From Persicaria tinctoria (lineage: Eukaryota > Streptophyta > Magnoliopsida > Caryophyllales > Polygonaceae), in contig JBANSL010000013.1 of NCBI GenBank assembly GCA_037127255.1, positions 82,280,188-82,344,187 of the forward strand: a DNA stretch of 64,000 bases, in the 5' to 3' direction. Made by a program: the position numbers and the translations under genes. This document shows positions 1 to 11,672 of this stretch, in pieces. How positions within the stretch are numbered: the stretch's first letter is position 1; the number at the start of each line of letters is the position of its first letter. Below the pieces are notes generated by a model that searched no databases, was not told the origin of the DNA, and saw nothing but the letters and a program-made list of their open reading frames with translations.

Positions 1-145
1 TATATTCACCTTTTCAACCGTTAATGTATAGACAAAGATTTATTTTCTCCACTTCTTCTAATATACAAGTAATGTGTTTATATCATGACACGTGCATTCA
101 TAAGGTGTAGATGATGATTTCCTTCAAGGCATGGGTTAAGCTCAT

Positions 146-505
146 TTAATTATCTAGATGTTTATCGCTTGATTTGTCCAATTGAAGCTTTGCGTATGAT
201 ATACTATTAAATGTATGGCTAGGAATTGGGAGGTGAATTTCAAATCCCACTAGGGAATCCCAATTATCGAAGTAGGGATATGAAAAATAAACGAGCACAG
301 GGATGAGGATGAAGTACAAAATGATTCCCCAAGCGAGAATAAGGGACCCAAACAAACCTCGTCCCACTTCAATGGGCGTCGCTAATTGGTAAAACAATGA
401 GTATTCAATCGGAAACCACTGAGATATGTAAAAAAATGAATAGCCTATAGATATTCCCAAGTGTACGGTAGTGCTACGTTTTGAAAAGTCGGTGATTGGA
501 ACCAT
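146..505 (-). repeat. conserved unit module with 119-codon open frame (copy 1)
   Basis: The 119-codon minus-strand frame begins MVPITDFSKRST and recurs at 9245-9604, about 15660-16021 and 19020-19379. It is rich in hydrophobic residues but matches no family I recognise. The copy in unit 4 is broken by a nonsense change near 15775. I read it as a non-coding part of the repeat unit, possibly an old MITE, because its conservation is no better than that of the flanking DNA. Confidence 0.5.
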
Positions 506-1573
506 GGAAAAAATAATGTTAAACTATTTCATGATTTGAACATTAATTACATGTAATTTTAATTTTGATTTTTATGCTTGAGTTGAAACATCTCGATATA
601 GATATGCGAGCACAAGGGACTTGTGGACTCAATTTGAATCCAGTACATGCAAAGTAGCAATTGGTCATTGAGGATGGTGTGTATGTATGTTAATATAGGT
701 TTCGAAAAAAAATAACATTTTGTTAAAGTGGGAAATCATGTCACAAATAAATCCACGAGTTCGGTTTGATAGCTGCTCCTTATGCATATATGATTGATTC
801 CGAGACAAGTTCTCGATGAGAGGGTTAAGATACTCGGTCTTGTATGGATGATGCACCTTCCAAGGGTGAGGCGTCAACTAGAGGGTGAGGAGGGAAGTCT
901 ACTTTCATTAGCTCTTGTAGATCTCCATTACTTATTATTACTTTTTGTATTTTCATTTCATAAATCCCCATCCCCCGTAATCCAGTACATGCAAAGTAGC
1001 GATTGTGGAGGTATTAAATAGCTAGAATGTGGAATTCACACTAAAACATGTTCTATTTACATCTATTAATCTAAGTTAAGAATACCTAGAATGTCTATAT
1101 AAAATACGCGTTATCAATTATATATAATTTTCGTTTAATGCTTGAGTTGAAATATCACGATATAGATATGCGAGCACAAGGGACTTGTGGTCTCAATTGA
1201 ATCAAGTACGTGCCAAGTAATAATTGGTCATCGAGGATGGGGTGTTTGACTGTTAATACAGGTTTCGAACAAAAATAACATTTTGTAAAGTGGGAAATCA
1301 TGTCACAAATAAATGCCAAATAAACTTTTTTTTGAAGCGAGGATATGTATAATCCCGAATTGAATGTATGTTAGAGAGTTTAGCATGCAACATCTTACGC
1401 ATTTCAAAGTCCATAGAGGGTATTAGAAATATGAAATATGTCTTTAAAATAATAAATTGGAACGGATGAATACACATGGTGGTAAGATATGATGCCATGT
1501 TGGTTAATTCTTCCCATTAAATAGAAAATATTATACCATAAATATATAATTAAAAGCGCTACATTCGTTAGCC

Positions 1574-1580
1574 TATAAAA
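1574..1580 (+). promoter_or_regulatory. TATA box of peptide gene 1
   Basis: TATAAAA lies 128 bp before the start codon. The same box in the same context occurs at 14564-14570, 17888-17894 and 28510-28516 before genes 3, 4 and 5. It is deleted in front of gene 6. Confidence 0.7.
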
Positions 1581-1681
1581 AGAACAACATTATAATTTCT
1601 GCATACAAAAGTGCATCTTTCACCCAAATCTTTAGCAGCTAAGCACGTTCTTCTTTTAAAAAGCCTTTCTTCCCCACCCAG

Positions 1682-1689
1682 TGACGTCA
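1682..1689 (+). promoter_or_regulatory. palindromic TGACGTCA in the leader of gene 1
   Basis: The perfect palindrome TGACGTCA is a known bZIP (TGA/CRE-type) binding core. It lies about 20 bp before the ATG and is kept before genes 3, 4, 5 and 6. It would fall in the transcribed leader, so a regulatory role is only inferred. Confidence 0.4.
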
Positions 1690-1707
1690 ACAACGTAAAA
1701 TCTGACA

Positions 1708-1926
1708 ATGAAGAACATCATTCGCCCCTCATTGTTAGTAATGTTTATCTTCTACTATTTTGTCATGCTTTCTCTTTTCGTTTCAGCAGGCGCTCAATGT
1801 GACAATTATTGGACTGGTCCGGGATCTTGTGCGAACGCTGCTTGCAGTCAATATTGTTTGTTTCAACTTCATCGTAATGGTGGCAGTTGTACTACCAACA
1901 CATGTTGTCGTTGCAACGTCTCTTAG
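1708..1926 (+). CDS. secreted defensin-like cysteine-rich peptide, copy 1
   Basis: This 72-residue precursor begins MKNIIRPSLL. Residues 10-28 are a strongly hydrophobic signal segment ending in SAGA, with cleavage likely near residue 29. The mature part is about 43 residues with eight cysteines spaced C-x9-C-x4-C-x3-C-x10-C-x4-C-C-x-C. The C-x3-C and later C-x-C are the signature of the cysteine-stabilised alpha-beta fold of defensin-like plant peptides. The last three cysteines (CC-x-C) differ from classical plant defensins. The start is the first ATG after the TATA box at 1574; the leader contains no earlier ATG. AATAAA at 1968-1973 is the likely poly(A) signal. The frame is continuous, with no intron needed, unlike many plant defensin-like genes. 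Function is unknown: antimicrobial defence or cell-cell signalling (pollen, self-incompatibility) are family possibilities, not shown here. Confidence 0.85.
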   Translation: MKNIIRPSLLVMFIFYYFVMLSLFVSAGAQCDNYWTGPGSCANAACSQYCLFQLHRNGGSCTTNTCCRCNVS

Positions 1927-2176
1927 ATACATCATTATACTTGAATGTATCGTTTGTTTTTTTTTTCAATAAAAACAAATCTGCAGTATCCAATCTTTTG
2001 ATAGTATAATAATAATACAATATGAATTTTAAATTTATTAATTTTTTTTTATTAATGCTAGTTGAAAGTTATTTTTATGAAATATGATGATTAATTGAAT
2101 TGAATAGTACGGGGTATTCGTAAAAAGAGAATGTTGGGGTTAAATTCGTTGATAAATACACATTGTATTCTAACGA

Positions 2177-2230
2177 GATATATATATGTATATATATACA
2201 CACACACATATACACATATACATACCCATA
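2177..2230. repeat. TA/CA microsatellite of unit 1
   Basis: A mixed TA and CA dinucleotide tract follows tctaacgaga, at the same position as the longer tracts of units 2-5. Confidence 0.8.
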
Positions 2231-2483
2231 AATCACATATCATATACATACGTATATACATATATACATAGATATATTCATAAATATGTACAATGGAGGT
2301 TAAGTCAACTTTAAAATAAGTCAACGCAAATGCAAGAATTTTTTTTTAATAAATTAACTTTTTTCAACAGTTAATGTATAGACAAAGATTTATATTCTCC
2401 ACCTCTTCTAATATACAAGTAATGTGTTTATATCATGACACGTACATTCACAAGGTGTAGATGATGATTTCCTTCAAGGCATG

Positions 2484-5400
2484 TGTAACGGCCCAGAATT
2501 ATGATTTCCGGGTTACGTTTCAAGGGATGAAAACCCTTGTTCGGATCTTGCAATCCAGGTACGGGTCGAGGTTTTAACTCATTTAAGGTTAGTAGAAAGA
2601 GGGATTTCAAACCCTAAAAACCTCGAAGGGCCGTTGGGTACCCTTAACCTGTCCTGAGACTATGTCGCGCAATTCAGTTTAAATGAGAGTAAAGCGGAAA
2701 CAAGTTAAGATACGAAGTGTCACGGCAGAGCCGATTTCAACCAAAACGTAAGCAAATGATTACCATCTATACCAAATTAGAATATTAGCTAGATTCTTCG
2801 ATTCGCCTAAGGGTTTCCCGTCGCCTAAACATGGAGCAAACAAGACCTGCAGAAGTACCTTTAAAGGAAGAACGGGGAAAGGAGTCAGATCGAGCCACTC
2901 ATGCGGGACCGGCAGTCCTCGCTGAGGCCACATAGTATGTGCTATACCTAATAAAGATGCTCTAATGCAATACGAAAGTCAAACACACTAGCATGCTCCT
3001 AATTCGTAATAATGTGCAGAAATACTGTAAAGGGCCCAAGACAATGCCAACGGCATATCCCTCTTCTACCTCCACCCCTTCCGATAGGTGGAGACTGGCC
3101 AGCTCGTGAATGCATTCATTCATAATAGGGAGGCACGCATGCCTAACCCGCTCCACAATAAAGCCCGCAGGCATCTCATAATACAAGGAAGTTCATGACT
3201 CGATTGACTCAGGGTACCCGATGAGGCTGGGCTACCCTATGACCCTAGCAAAGACTCTAGGACTATCACAGATAACGGCCGTTCTGTTTCAAACGCATAA
3301 AGTAAACAGATGCTCAATCAATTAGTGCAACCTAAACATGATACTACATGGCATGCTTTTATGCATATGCAACACCTAACATAAAATGCAACAACATGCA
3401 TGAATGTCCAATCTGAGTAAGCCCCTAGGGAACTTACCTGAAGATGCAGAACAGCAAGAAAACACAAGCAAGGGCCCAATGCAAGTCCAGAGTATAATCC
3501 AATAGCAATACACACCTATCATCAAGCCATTTCCATAAGCTATCGGACCAACATTCATACACACGATTCCCAAGTTCTCAATATACCCAAAACCAAACGG
3601 TGATAAAACTATTTTCCAAAACCCTTCCGCTACGATCAATATTAACCAAAAATCATTTACTTCCAATCAACCCCATTGATAAAATCGTACCAACCATATT
3701 TTCCAAACTCTTAAATCCCAAATTAAGTCAACTCATATTCAAAATAATTTCTCAAATCATACTTGGCCAAATTCCGACATTCAACATTTAAACCTTAAAA
3801 CCACTTTCTCAAAATCATACTATAGAAATAATTCCGGCATTTTATTTCAAAACCTTGACTTTAAATGTTTCAAGTGATTTAGGACAATGATAAACATTTC
3901 TAAAATAAATCTATCTTTAAAAACCCCATTTATAGATCAAAACCAACAAATCACTTTAAAATCCCATTTAGGAACAACATTTAACAACATACTCCAATTA
4001 ATATTTAAAATATAAGAATCACCAAAATTACATTTTAACATCATATAACAACCTTTTCCCAAATAATAATATTTATAAAAATAACCCAAAATATATATAT
4101 TAATTTCAGAATTATTATATTTCCAACAATAAACGAATTATGTATTAATAATGATAAAACACACCTAACACATTTACATTTATAAAACAATCACAATATC
4201 CATAACCTGACATAAACTATTAAAATCCACCATTTACAAACCTCTCAGCCCGGCCTAAGAGAAAGGAAAGGAAGGAAGAGGAAGCCCAAACCCAATCTCT
4301 CTTTCTTTATCAAATCCGGATTTCCATCACCCCAAAACCCAATCCCATTTAAACTGAACCGAACCGGCATTTGTTTTAAATTGCTGAACCGGTTTTCATT
4401 TAAACAAAACACTGAACCAACCAATCAGGAAAAACAGAGAACCCAAATCTGTTTACTGCTCATCGTCTCCCTCACGTCTCCCTCCGCTCGCTTGGCTCCC
4501 GCCCTTACCTCGCTCCCTTGCCTCGCCATGGATCTGCCCAGCCCTCGCTCTCGCTCTCGTCTCCATTGCCATTTCTCAGCACGTCTCCCTCCTCCTCTCA
4601 TCGCAACCTCTCGCTCACGGGCACATGCTCTCGCTCGCGACTCTCGCTCGACCTCGCCGACTCGCCTAACCCGACCGCTCTCGCCTCACACTCCTCGACC
4701 CATTCAAAAAAGAAGAGAACCAATTTGAATCAAAGACAAAGAAAAGGGTTCGAAGCTCACCGAAGGTTCGAGATTTCGTCGGAAAAGGGATCTCGGGGCT
4801 GCGGTTTGGCGTTCAGGGCATCGGGGCCAATTTCTCGCTGGAATCTTCATAGGGAGGGCGGAGAAGTGTTAAATTCAAAGCTTTTCGTAGTTGGGAACGA
4901 AAGGGAGCGAGGAAGAGGCCTTACCGCTCGGATCGGAAAAGCAGGGCTCGAGAGGGAGGACGGGGACGCAGCTGTGGGGAGGTGGCGGCGGCTTCACGGG
5001 GGAGATGGAGGAGGAAGATGGCGGCTGGTGGTGGTCTTCAGTGGTGACGAGGTGCGGTGGTGCTCCGACGGCAGCAAGGATCGACGGTGATGGTGAGGAG
5101 CTGAGTAAAAGAAGGTGTCTTGGGGATCTGCTCCTCACGGCAACAAGGAGGAGAGGTGTGAGCTTAGGGTGTGTTTGTTTCTTTGTGTTTGTGTGGGTAA
5201 AATGTGTGGTCAAAGATCTGATTTTTTGAATGGAGGATTTGTTGTTTGTTTTCCATTAGAGTTGTCTCAAAGAAGGGAGGGAGTGAAAGGAGAGATAGAA
5301 TTTTACCCAAATGAGAGGGATGACATGGAATGGATAAGAATGGGAGAAGGTGACGGAATTGGGGTCCCGAGTCGGGAATGTGAATTTCCGACAATTGATA

Positions 5401-5599
5401 TTTTAAATCCCGCTCTCTCGATTGATTCAATATTTAATATTGAATATGATATCGCTGACGGCATGAATTTTCGAATCCCGGACGAAATAAAAGACGGATT
5501 CGATCTTTAAAATTAAAAATTGGGCCGGAATTCACTTTAAATTCATTTTTAAATTCTCTTTTTTCCAAAAATTAATATTTGAAAATCCGGGCCTTTACA
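2484..5599 (-). mobile_element. long gypsy-type LTR inserted in unit 2
   Basis: The unit sequence breaks after ggcatg. The insert starts TGTAACGGCCCAGAAT and reaches GGGCCTTTACA at 5599. Read on the minus strand it begins TGTAAAGGCCCGG and ends GGGCCGTTACA, typical of long plant Ty3/gypsy LTRs. The sequence beyond 5599 carries a purine-rich stretch (gaggtggatga on the minus strand) where a polypurine tract would sit, so this would be the 3' LTR of a minus-strand element. The GC-rich part 4381-5230 contains open frames of 100-190 codons on both strands with no recognisable family, which I treat as LTR sequence. At 3.1 kb this is long but within the range of plant LTRs. Confidence 0.6.
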
Positions 5600-8514
5600 T
5601 CATCCACCTCTAAAAACAAGTCTCGTCCCCGAGACTAAAATATACAAGTAGGGGATGAAGTTTGAAATTGATGAGTCCAAAGAGCGTGTCCAAGGATCTT
5701 GTAATCATCTCGGTTGTGTCTTTCGGGATTCTTACAACATTCTAGTCACGGTCGTGACATCTCCAATTGGCCTTGACAAGTATGCGATAAGCGCCCCTAT
5801 CACATACTCGCTTCGACTTTTCGGAAGTATCACAACTCTAAAAGTTCTACAATGTCATCACTAGGTCTTAGCAAGTACCCTACAAGCACCCTCATAGAAT
5901 GCTTGTATCCACTTCGTGAAGTATCATAGAGTTGCCCGGGTTTAAAAAGTTTCTAAAGAGATTCCGCAATTGGAAAAGATTGGTCTCAATATCGTGGAAA
6001 TTATCGGTAACGTTCATTCTTTTACAACCCAAGTTGGTCCTTTTTCAAAACCGTTCAAAATCTTTAAATCCAACGTCTAATCAAGCAATCTTACACCAAA
6101 ACAAGTCAAATCCCTTCAAATCCAGATTTCGACAAAATCTTCCAACCAGCAGGTCAGTTTCTCGCATAACCATCAATCAAATTCAGAAGCACGGAGGTGG
6201 AATCATTCACCTCTAAGGGCTAATCCCATATTCTCTTCCTAGGTTCCAAAATCATTTTCTCATCATTCTCAATTCAATATGCACATAAGTAAATCTACTC
6301 ATCAACTCATAACACCATCAGCCAAAAGCATGTTTCCTCAACTCAATATGGTAATCTCAACATCAATCATGATAGTCTTACCCATTCGACATCTCAACAA
6401 CATAACATGTTTTCCCCTAGCATAAATCATACTATCAGGCCAAAAGCAATAACAAAATCTCAACATCATATCACGAGTCATAGAGTATATCTACCTCATA
6501 CAAAAGGCATCACAAGTGTATCATCGAATTCTCATAATATATCACGCAAGCACACATGTCAAGAGATCAAAGAGGTTAGGTGTCATGGAGTTAGTGTATC
6601 AGTACACATCAAGTCTTACGGTCGCATATCAATATCGCAATACAAGTAGAACCAGTCATAACGAAATTTTCATTATAAGGACAACAACTAAAACTGATTG
6701 ACAACACATTAACACAACAAGGTCATGCTATCAGGATTCAGAAAAATGAAGATCAAGCAGCATATAAATCAACAAAATGTCAGCATGCTCTGAAAGACAT
6801 CACCTTAACCCACCACAATATCGAATGACAATCATTTAGAAATCATGCACCATTATCTCATGTCTCATGTATACTAATCATGATCATACTTCATCATATT
6901 CATCATTTACATAACCTATAATCATGCTTGTCAACCATATAGTGCACATCATGCTTGCTACCACATAATAAAACATAATGCTTTCACATAATAGCACATC
7001 ATTATCTCATAGTTCATACTCATCATTATTTCATACATCATATCACAACACGTCCCAACATGCTTCTAAAACAACATAATCAAGCATCAATACATTTTGA
7101 TAACACTAGTCACTACCAATTAGATTTTAACATTGCGTTTCAACAGGTAATGTTATTCCATATCAGGTTTTATCGTGGTCACTATCTATATCATACCAGC
7201 AAATAAATCACATAATCAAGAAAATCCTCACATCATACCAGTCAAAATAAAACACAATCCCCACTCACCCATCTTCACTCTCAAGCCAAGACTAATCCTC
7301 TTCTAGACTCAACAACACTAACTCGGACAAAATCCCCTGAAGAAGTCCCAATTCATTTCGATGCTCAAATCTCGCCCTCGTTCCACCAAACTCTCAGACA
7401 CACCATCCACCTCTAAGAATCCAACTCCTATCTCTAATTCCACACTCGAGTACCCTCTCATACTATATCATCACTTCTCTTAAGGTCATTGCTTACACTT
7501 CCCACACTTCCCAAGATATCACCAGTATCATGCCTTGTAAGATTCTTAAAGCTCACTCAGTCTCACCTAAACCAACATCTCTCTATTGCGACTTATCTCA
7601 TAACATCCCCGATCATCCTAACCACTCAAGCTCTTTCACCACTCTTCTACCACGCTCCTAACGACCTCACCCACAGGTTTAAGGAAGAAGCAATAATTAA
7701 AATCACCAACACAAGGTCTACATCATGTCAACTAGCATTTATAAACATAACATCATGGGTTCAACAAGTCCCAATTTATCATCATGCTTAATAATCATTG
7801 CAACATCATATATGAACATACTAAAGTCGAGCTAACATGTTGCACTATAACCTTATCAGATACAACTCAGGTCTCTCAGCATACGTAGTTCACATTTTAC
7901 AGGCAAAGGAATTCAAATCATGCTTAGCAACGTAGAGTAGCAACACGTCACGACATCATGGTACATTAGATCCATAAGGCATCACATCATATCATCATAG
8001 ACGACAGGCAATCGGGCAATAGTCATCATCAAGTTAGCACATCAACACCTAAATCTCATCGCTAGAGCAACGCAATATTATTAGCAACAATTTCAGAAGG
8101 ATTAGTAATTCAAACAGAGGACTCTCCTGCTTGCAAGTCATATTGGTACTCAGTAGCCGTCATCCTCGAAATATGTCTGCCCCATCGATATCGTTGATCC
8201 TGAGGCTCGTGGGTTATGGGCCCACGCTCCCGCTGCACTACTCTATTGCTATCTACTTACCGTCCTCTCTTCCAGGCATCGCTCGTCCGATATATCGCGT
8301 AGGAGTTCAAGTTAGTGGAGATAGGGGAGTGACAGGGACGGACACCCAGTGTTCCTCTCGGAACAAACGCAGACTGATGCTAAAGACGACAAGACTTGAG
8401 ACAAGACCCCGACCCGATAATAGCAATGATGCCCTTATGGCAGTCTATTAGGTTACAATTGTGACGAGCAAAATGGATTCATCATGGAGCACATCAGTCA
8501 CATTAATCCACACT
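5600..8514 (-). mobile_element. decayed internal region next to the gypsy-type LTR
   Basis: About 2.9 kb without a convincing coding frame. It is rich in short cat/atc runs and adjoins the LTR on the side where the pol end of a minus-strand gypsy element would be. No protease, RT or integrase motif could be read. The right edge at 8514 falls inside a peptide gene, so a deletion removed the rest of the element together with part of unit 2. Confidence 0.4.
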
Positions 8515-8607
8515 AACGCTGCTTGCAGTCAATATTGTTTGTTTCAACTTCATCGTAATGGTGGCAGTTGTACTACCAACACATGTTGTCGTTGTAACGT
8601 CTCTTAG
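8515..8607 (+). pseudogene. 5'-truncated defensin-like peptide pseudogene (unit 2)
   Basis: From aacgctgcttgcagtc onward the sequence is the last 30 codons of the peptide gene, including the C-x3-C, GGSC and CC-x-C parts and the TAG stop at 8605-8607. The signal peptide, first cysteines, ATG and promoter are missing, replaced by unrelated DNA. The normal 3' flank follows, with AATAAA at 8648-8653. Junction and loss are seen directly; a transposon-associated deletion is inferred. Confidence 0.9.
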
Positions 8608-8935
8608 ATACATCATTATACTTGAATGTATCGTTTGTTTTTTCTTCAATAAAAACAAATCTGCAGTATCCAATCTTTTGACAGTATAATATAAGAATAC
8701 AATATGAATTTTAAATTTATTAATTTTTTTTATTAATGTCGTTGAAAGCGTTTTATTTCAATTGATTTACTTTTGGAGGAAATATAAAAATTTATATCCA
8801 TATAACATAACAAATAATGTTAGTTGAAAGTTATTTTTATGAAATATGATGATTAATTGAATTGAATAGTACGGGGTATTCGTAAAAAGAGAATGTTGGG
8901 GTTAAATTCGTTGATAAATACACATTGTATTCTAA

Positions 8936-8937
<2 letters not shown>

Positions 8938-8982
<45 letters not shown>

Positions 8983-8985
8983 TAT
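8938..8985. repeat. (TA)n(CA)n microsatellite of unit 2
   Basis: About 17 TA pairs followed by CA pairs, at the array's shared microsatellite position. Confidence 0.85.
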
Positions 8986-9244
8986 ACACATATACATACA
9001 CATATATCACATATCATTTATATACATACATATATATGTACAATGGAGGTTAAGTCAACTTTAAAATAAGTCAACGCAAATGCAAGAATTTTTTTTAAAA
9101 AATTCACCTTTTTCAACAGTTAATGTATCGACAAAGATTTATATTCTCCACTTCTTCTAATATACAAGTAATGTGTTTATATCATGACACGTGCATTCAC
9201 AAGGTGTAGAAGATGATTTCCTTCAAGGCATGTGTTAAGCTCAT

Positions 9245-9604
9245 TTAATTATCTAGATGTTTATCGCTTGATTTGTCCAATTGAAGCTTTGCATATGATA
9301 TACTATTAAATGTATGGCTAGGAATTGGGAGGTGAATTTCAAATCCCACTAGGGAATCCCAATTATCGAAGTAGGGATATGAAAAAGAAACGAGGACAGG
9401 GATGAGGATGAAGTACAAAATTATTCCCCAAGCAAGAATAAGGGACCAAAACAAACCTCGTCCCAATTCAATGGGCGTCGCTAATTGGTAAAACAATGAG
9501 TATTCAATCGGAAACCCCTGAGATATGTAAAAAAATGAATAGCCTATAGATATTCCCAAGTGTACGGTAGTGCTACGTTTTGAAAAGTCGGTGATTGGAA
9601 CCAT
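9245..9604 (-). repeat. unit module with 119-codon open frame (copy 3)
   Basis: Second intact copy of the frame at 146-505. It differs by a few residues (Q-W to Q-G, V-G to L-G) that are scattered rather than silent, which argues against protein constraint. Confidence 0.5.
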
Positions 9605-9892
9605 GGAAAAAATAATGTTAAACTATGTCATGATTTGAACATTAATTACATGTAATTTTAATTTGGACTTTTATGCTTGAGTTGAAACATCTCGATATAG
9701 ATATGCGAGCACAAGGGACTTGTGGACTCAATTTGAATCCAGTACATGCAAAGTAGCAATTGGTCATTGAGGATGGTGTGTATGTATGTTAATATAGGTT
9801 TCGAACAAAAATAACATTTTGTTAAAGTGGGAAATCATGTCACAAATAAATGCACGAGTTCGGTTTGATAGCTGCTCCTTATGCATATATGA

Positions 9893-10250
9893 TTGATTCC
9901 GAGACAAGTTCTCGATGAGAGGGTCAAGATACTCGGTCTTGTATTTCACATTTTGGGTTTGTTGATCCAAAACTTAATTGTTTTGGGAGTTTTGTCGTTC
10001 TTTATGCATGTCGTTTTCACAAAACTCCTTAAACTATATATTGCTCGATGCTTTAATTTCCGCTTTTATATTGTTAATTGCTCATATAGGGGGTCTAGGC
10101 ATATTGATCGAACATGAGATATATGCCCCCTTCAAGTACGAGATGATGGTTATTGCCGCGTTTATTCACGATGTAGTTACCCCTTTAGCGGATGGACACG
10201 GTGGCATGGATGATGCACCTTCCAAGGGTGAGGCGTCAACTAGAGGGTGA
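9893..10250 (+). repeat. unit module with 74- and 90-codon overlapping frames (unit 3)
   Basis: Two overlapping forward frames (9893-10117 and 9978-10250) recur at 16310-16667, and in unit 5 split by an insertion (19665-19768 and 25784-26045). The second ends with HGGMDDAPSKGEAS. Copies differ at amino-acid-changing sites, and unit 1 lost most of the block (junction near 840). No known family was recognised. It is probably a non-coding relic, though a short unknown gene cannot be excluded. Confidence 0.4.
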
Positions 10251-10415
10251 GGAGGGAAGTCTACTTTCATTAACTCTTGTAGATCTCCATTACTTATTAT
10301 TACTTTTTGTATATGCATTTCATACATCCCCATCCCCCGTAACTCTCATTTTGAGTGGGAATATCCAAGTATCCAACCACCCCTCAGTGTTGAGGCTAGA
10401 CTCGTCTTTGAACTT

Positions 10416-10670
10416 TTTTGGGTAAGAAAAGGGAGGCAAGCCTCCCAAAAAAGCTAAAAATGTGTTACACATGAACAAGACGGAGGGTAGCTCTCTCCCT
10501 ACGATCATCATACAATAAAGAATCAAGGTTGTCGAGTGGCTCAGTAAGAACATGTAGGTCTATCGGAAGAGACATGTCTAACTTAGTAAGGGAGTCTGCG
10601 ATATAGTTCAATTCCCTAAAGACCTGTACTTGCACTTTGCTACTATATATCAGTTTGAATTTCTAAATTT
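10416..10670 (-). mobile_element. LINE 3' end: RNase H C-terminus and 3' UTR (unit 3)
   Basis: On the minus strand the frame reads QVFRELNYIADSLAKL and ends LRLVHV then TAA (stop at 10464-10466). R-E-x-N-x-x-A-D-x-L-A-K is the last helix of the RNase H domain in plant LINE polyproteins. A short 3' UTR and an A-rich end (poly-T on this strand near 10417) follow. Homologous pieces lie in units 4 and 5. Confidence 0.7.
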
Positions 10671-11534
10671 TTTGGCCATAGTCAGACCTTTCACCACCAA
10701 CCTTGATAATAGGGCCTAACACTACTAGAAATGTGTTCATAGACATCGGTTAAAAACCGATGTAAAACAAAAAAAAATTCAACGTGTTAGTGGGTGGTGT
10801 TAAAGATCCCGACTTTATCACATCAGTTTTTAACCGATGTCTATAATAATTTATAACATTGTTTTTATGTTTGTTAACGATTTAAATACATTGATATAAT
10901 TACATTTTGGTTGATTCACCTAAGGTTCAACCATTGTTATTTTGCATTTCTAGATGTTTGAAACAATGTATGGCAATAAAAAAATTGACATTAACATCAC
11001 TATACTTTTAATAAGAGATGTGTTAAATTGATATACACATCGGTTAGGTTTTATTCATTTTGGGTGCACTTTTTATTCATTTAAAAGTTTATGATTTTCA
11101 TTTATATAAATATAATGTATCATATAGAATATTTTGAAGCCGATGTCATTAGTATATTTTGAAATCATTCTCCAGATAAAAAGCGATGTGTTTATGCTAT
11201 AAAACATCGATTTATACTTGTTTAACGATGCAAGTGTTTCCTATTAACATCGAGTAGCATTGCATTTTTAATATATTCGAGGCTTTCGAAATCATTTTGT
11301 TTCTTTGTAGTCGACTTATATAAAAAAAATAGACATCGCTTTTTAATTTGTTCAGATATCCGATGTGTTTCGATTATTAGCTATATATGTCATATATTAA
11401 AACACACCTGCTAATTACAGGAAACACATCTGCTAATTACAACCAAAATATCATTAACCAACATGCATTCACCATATCCAATATATCATCCACCAACGGA
11501 TATTCACCGTATTCAATATATCGAATCACTCAGC

Positions 11535-11672
11535 CTAATTTTTAACTATGAATTCATACGGGTTATGCAATGCCTCTCTAATCCATTGACACCTCTTTTC
11601 GCTCTCTGCAGTTTGGGCTGGATATCCTGAGAGATCACGAGATGGGAACAAATATGATGTAGCTGAAAAACC
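11535..11672 (-). pseudogene. possible captured exon of unknown origin
   Basis: A minus-strand frame of about 45 codons follows a good acceptor (tcttgcag) and runs from FSATSYLFPSRDLSG to a TAG at 11535. It contains KRCQWIREALHNPYEF. The sequence looks protein-like, but I cannot name the family. It lies in the CACTA-ended insertion and so is more likely a captured fragment than a gene. Confidence 0.35.

Noticed and set aside
1780..1795. cgtttcagcaggc as an intron acceptor in the peptide gene
   Set aside because: The frame is continuous from ATG to stop and no donor upstream is needed. An intron would remove part of the signal peptide.
1611..1802. Possible upstream ORF overlapping the peptide gene (also at 17925 and 28547)
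   Set aside because: It begins with GTG, not ATG, and unit 3 has GCG at that place. The leader has no ATG before the peptide start in genes 1, 3 and 5.
1760..1972. Second frame through the peptide gene (also 14780, 18113, 29791)
   Set aside because: It is an out-of-frame shadow of the peptide gene with no cysteine pattern or start context.
4381..5229. Open frames of 100-190 codons in a GC-rich stretch as host genes
   Set aside because: They lie inside the gypsy-type LTR, are low in complexity (runs of Ser, Arg, Pro), occur on both strands and match no family.
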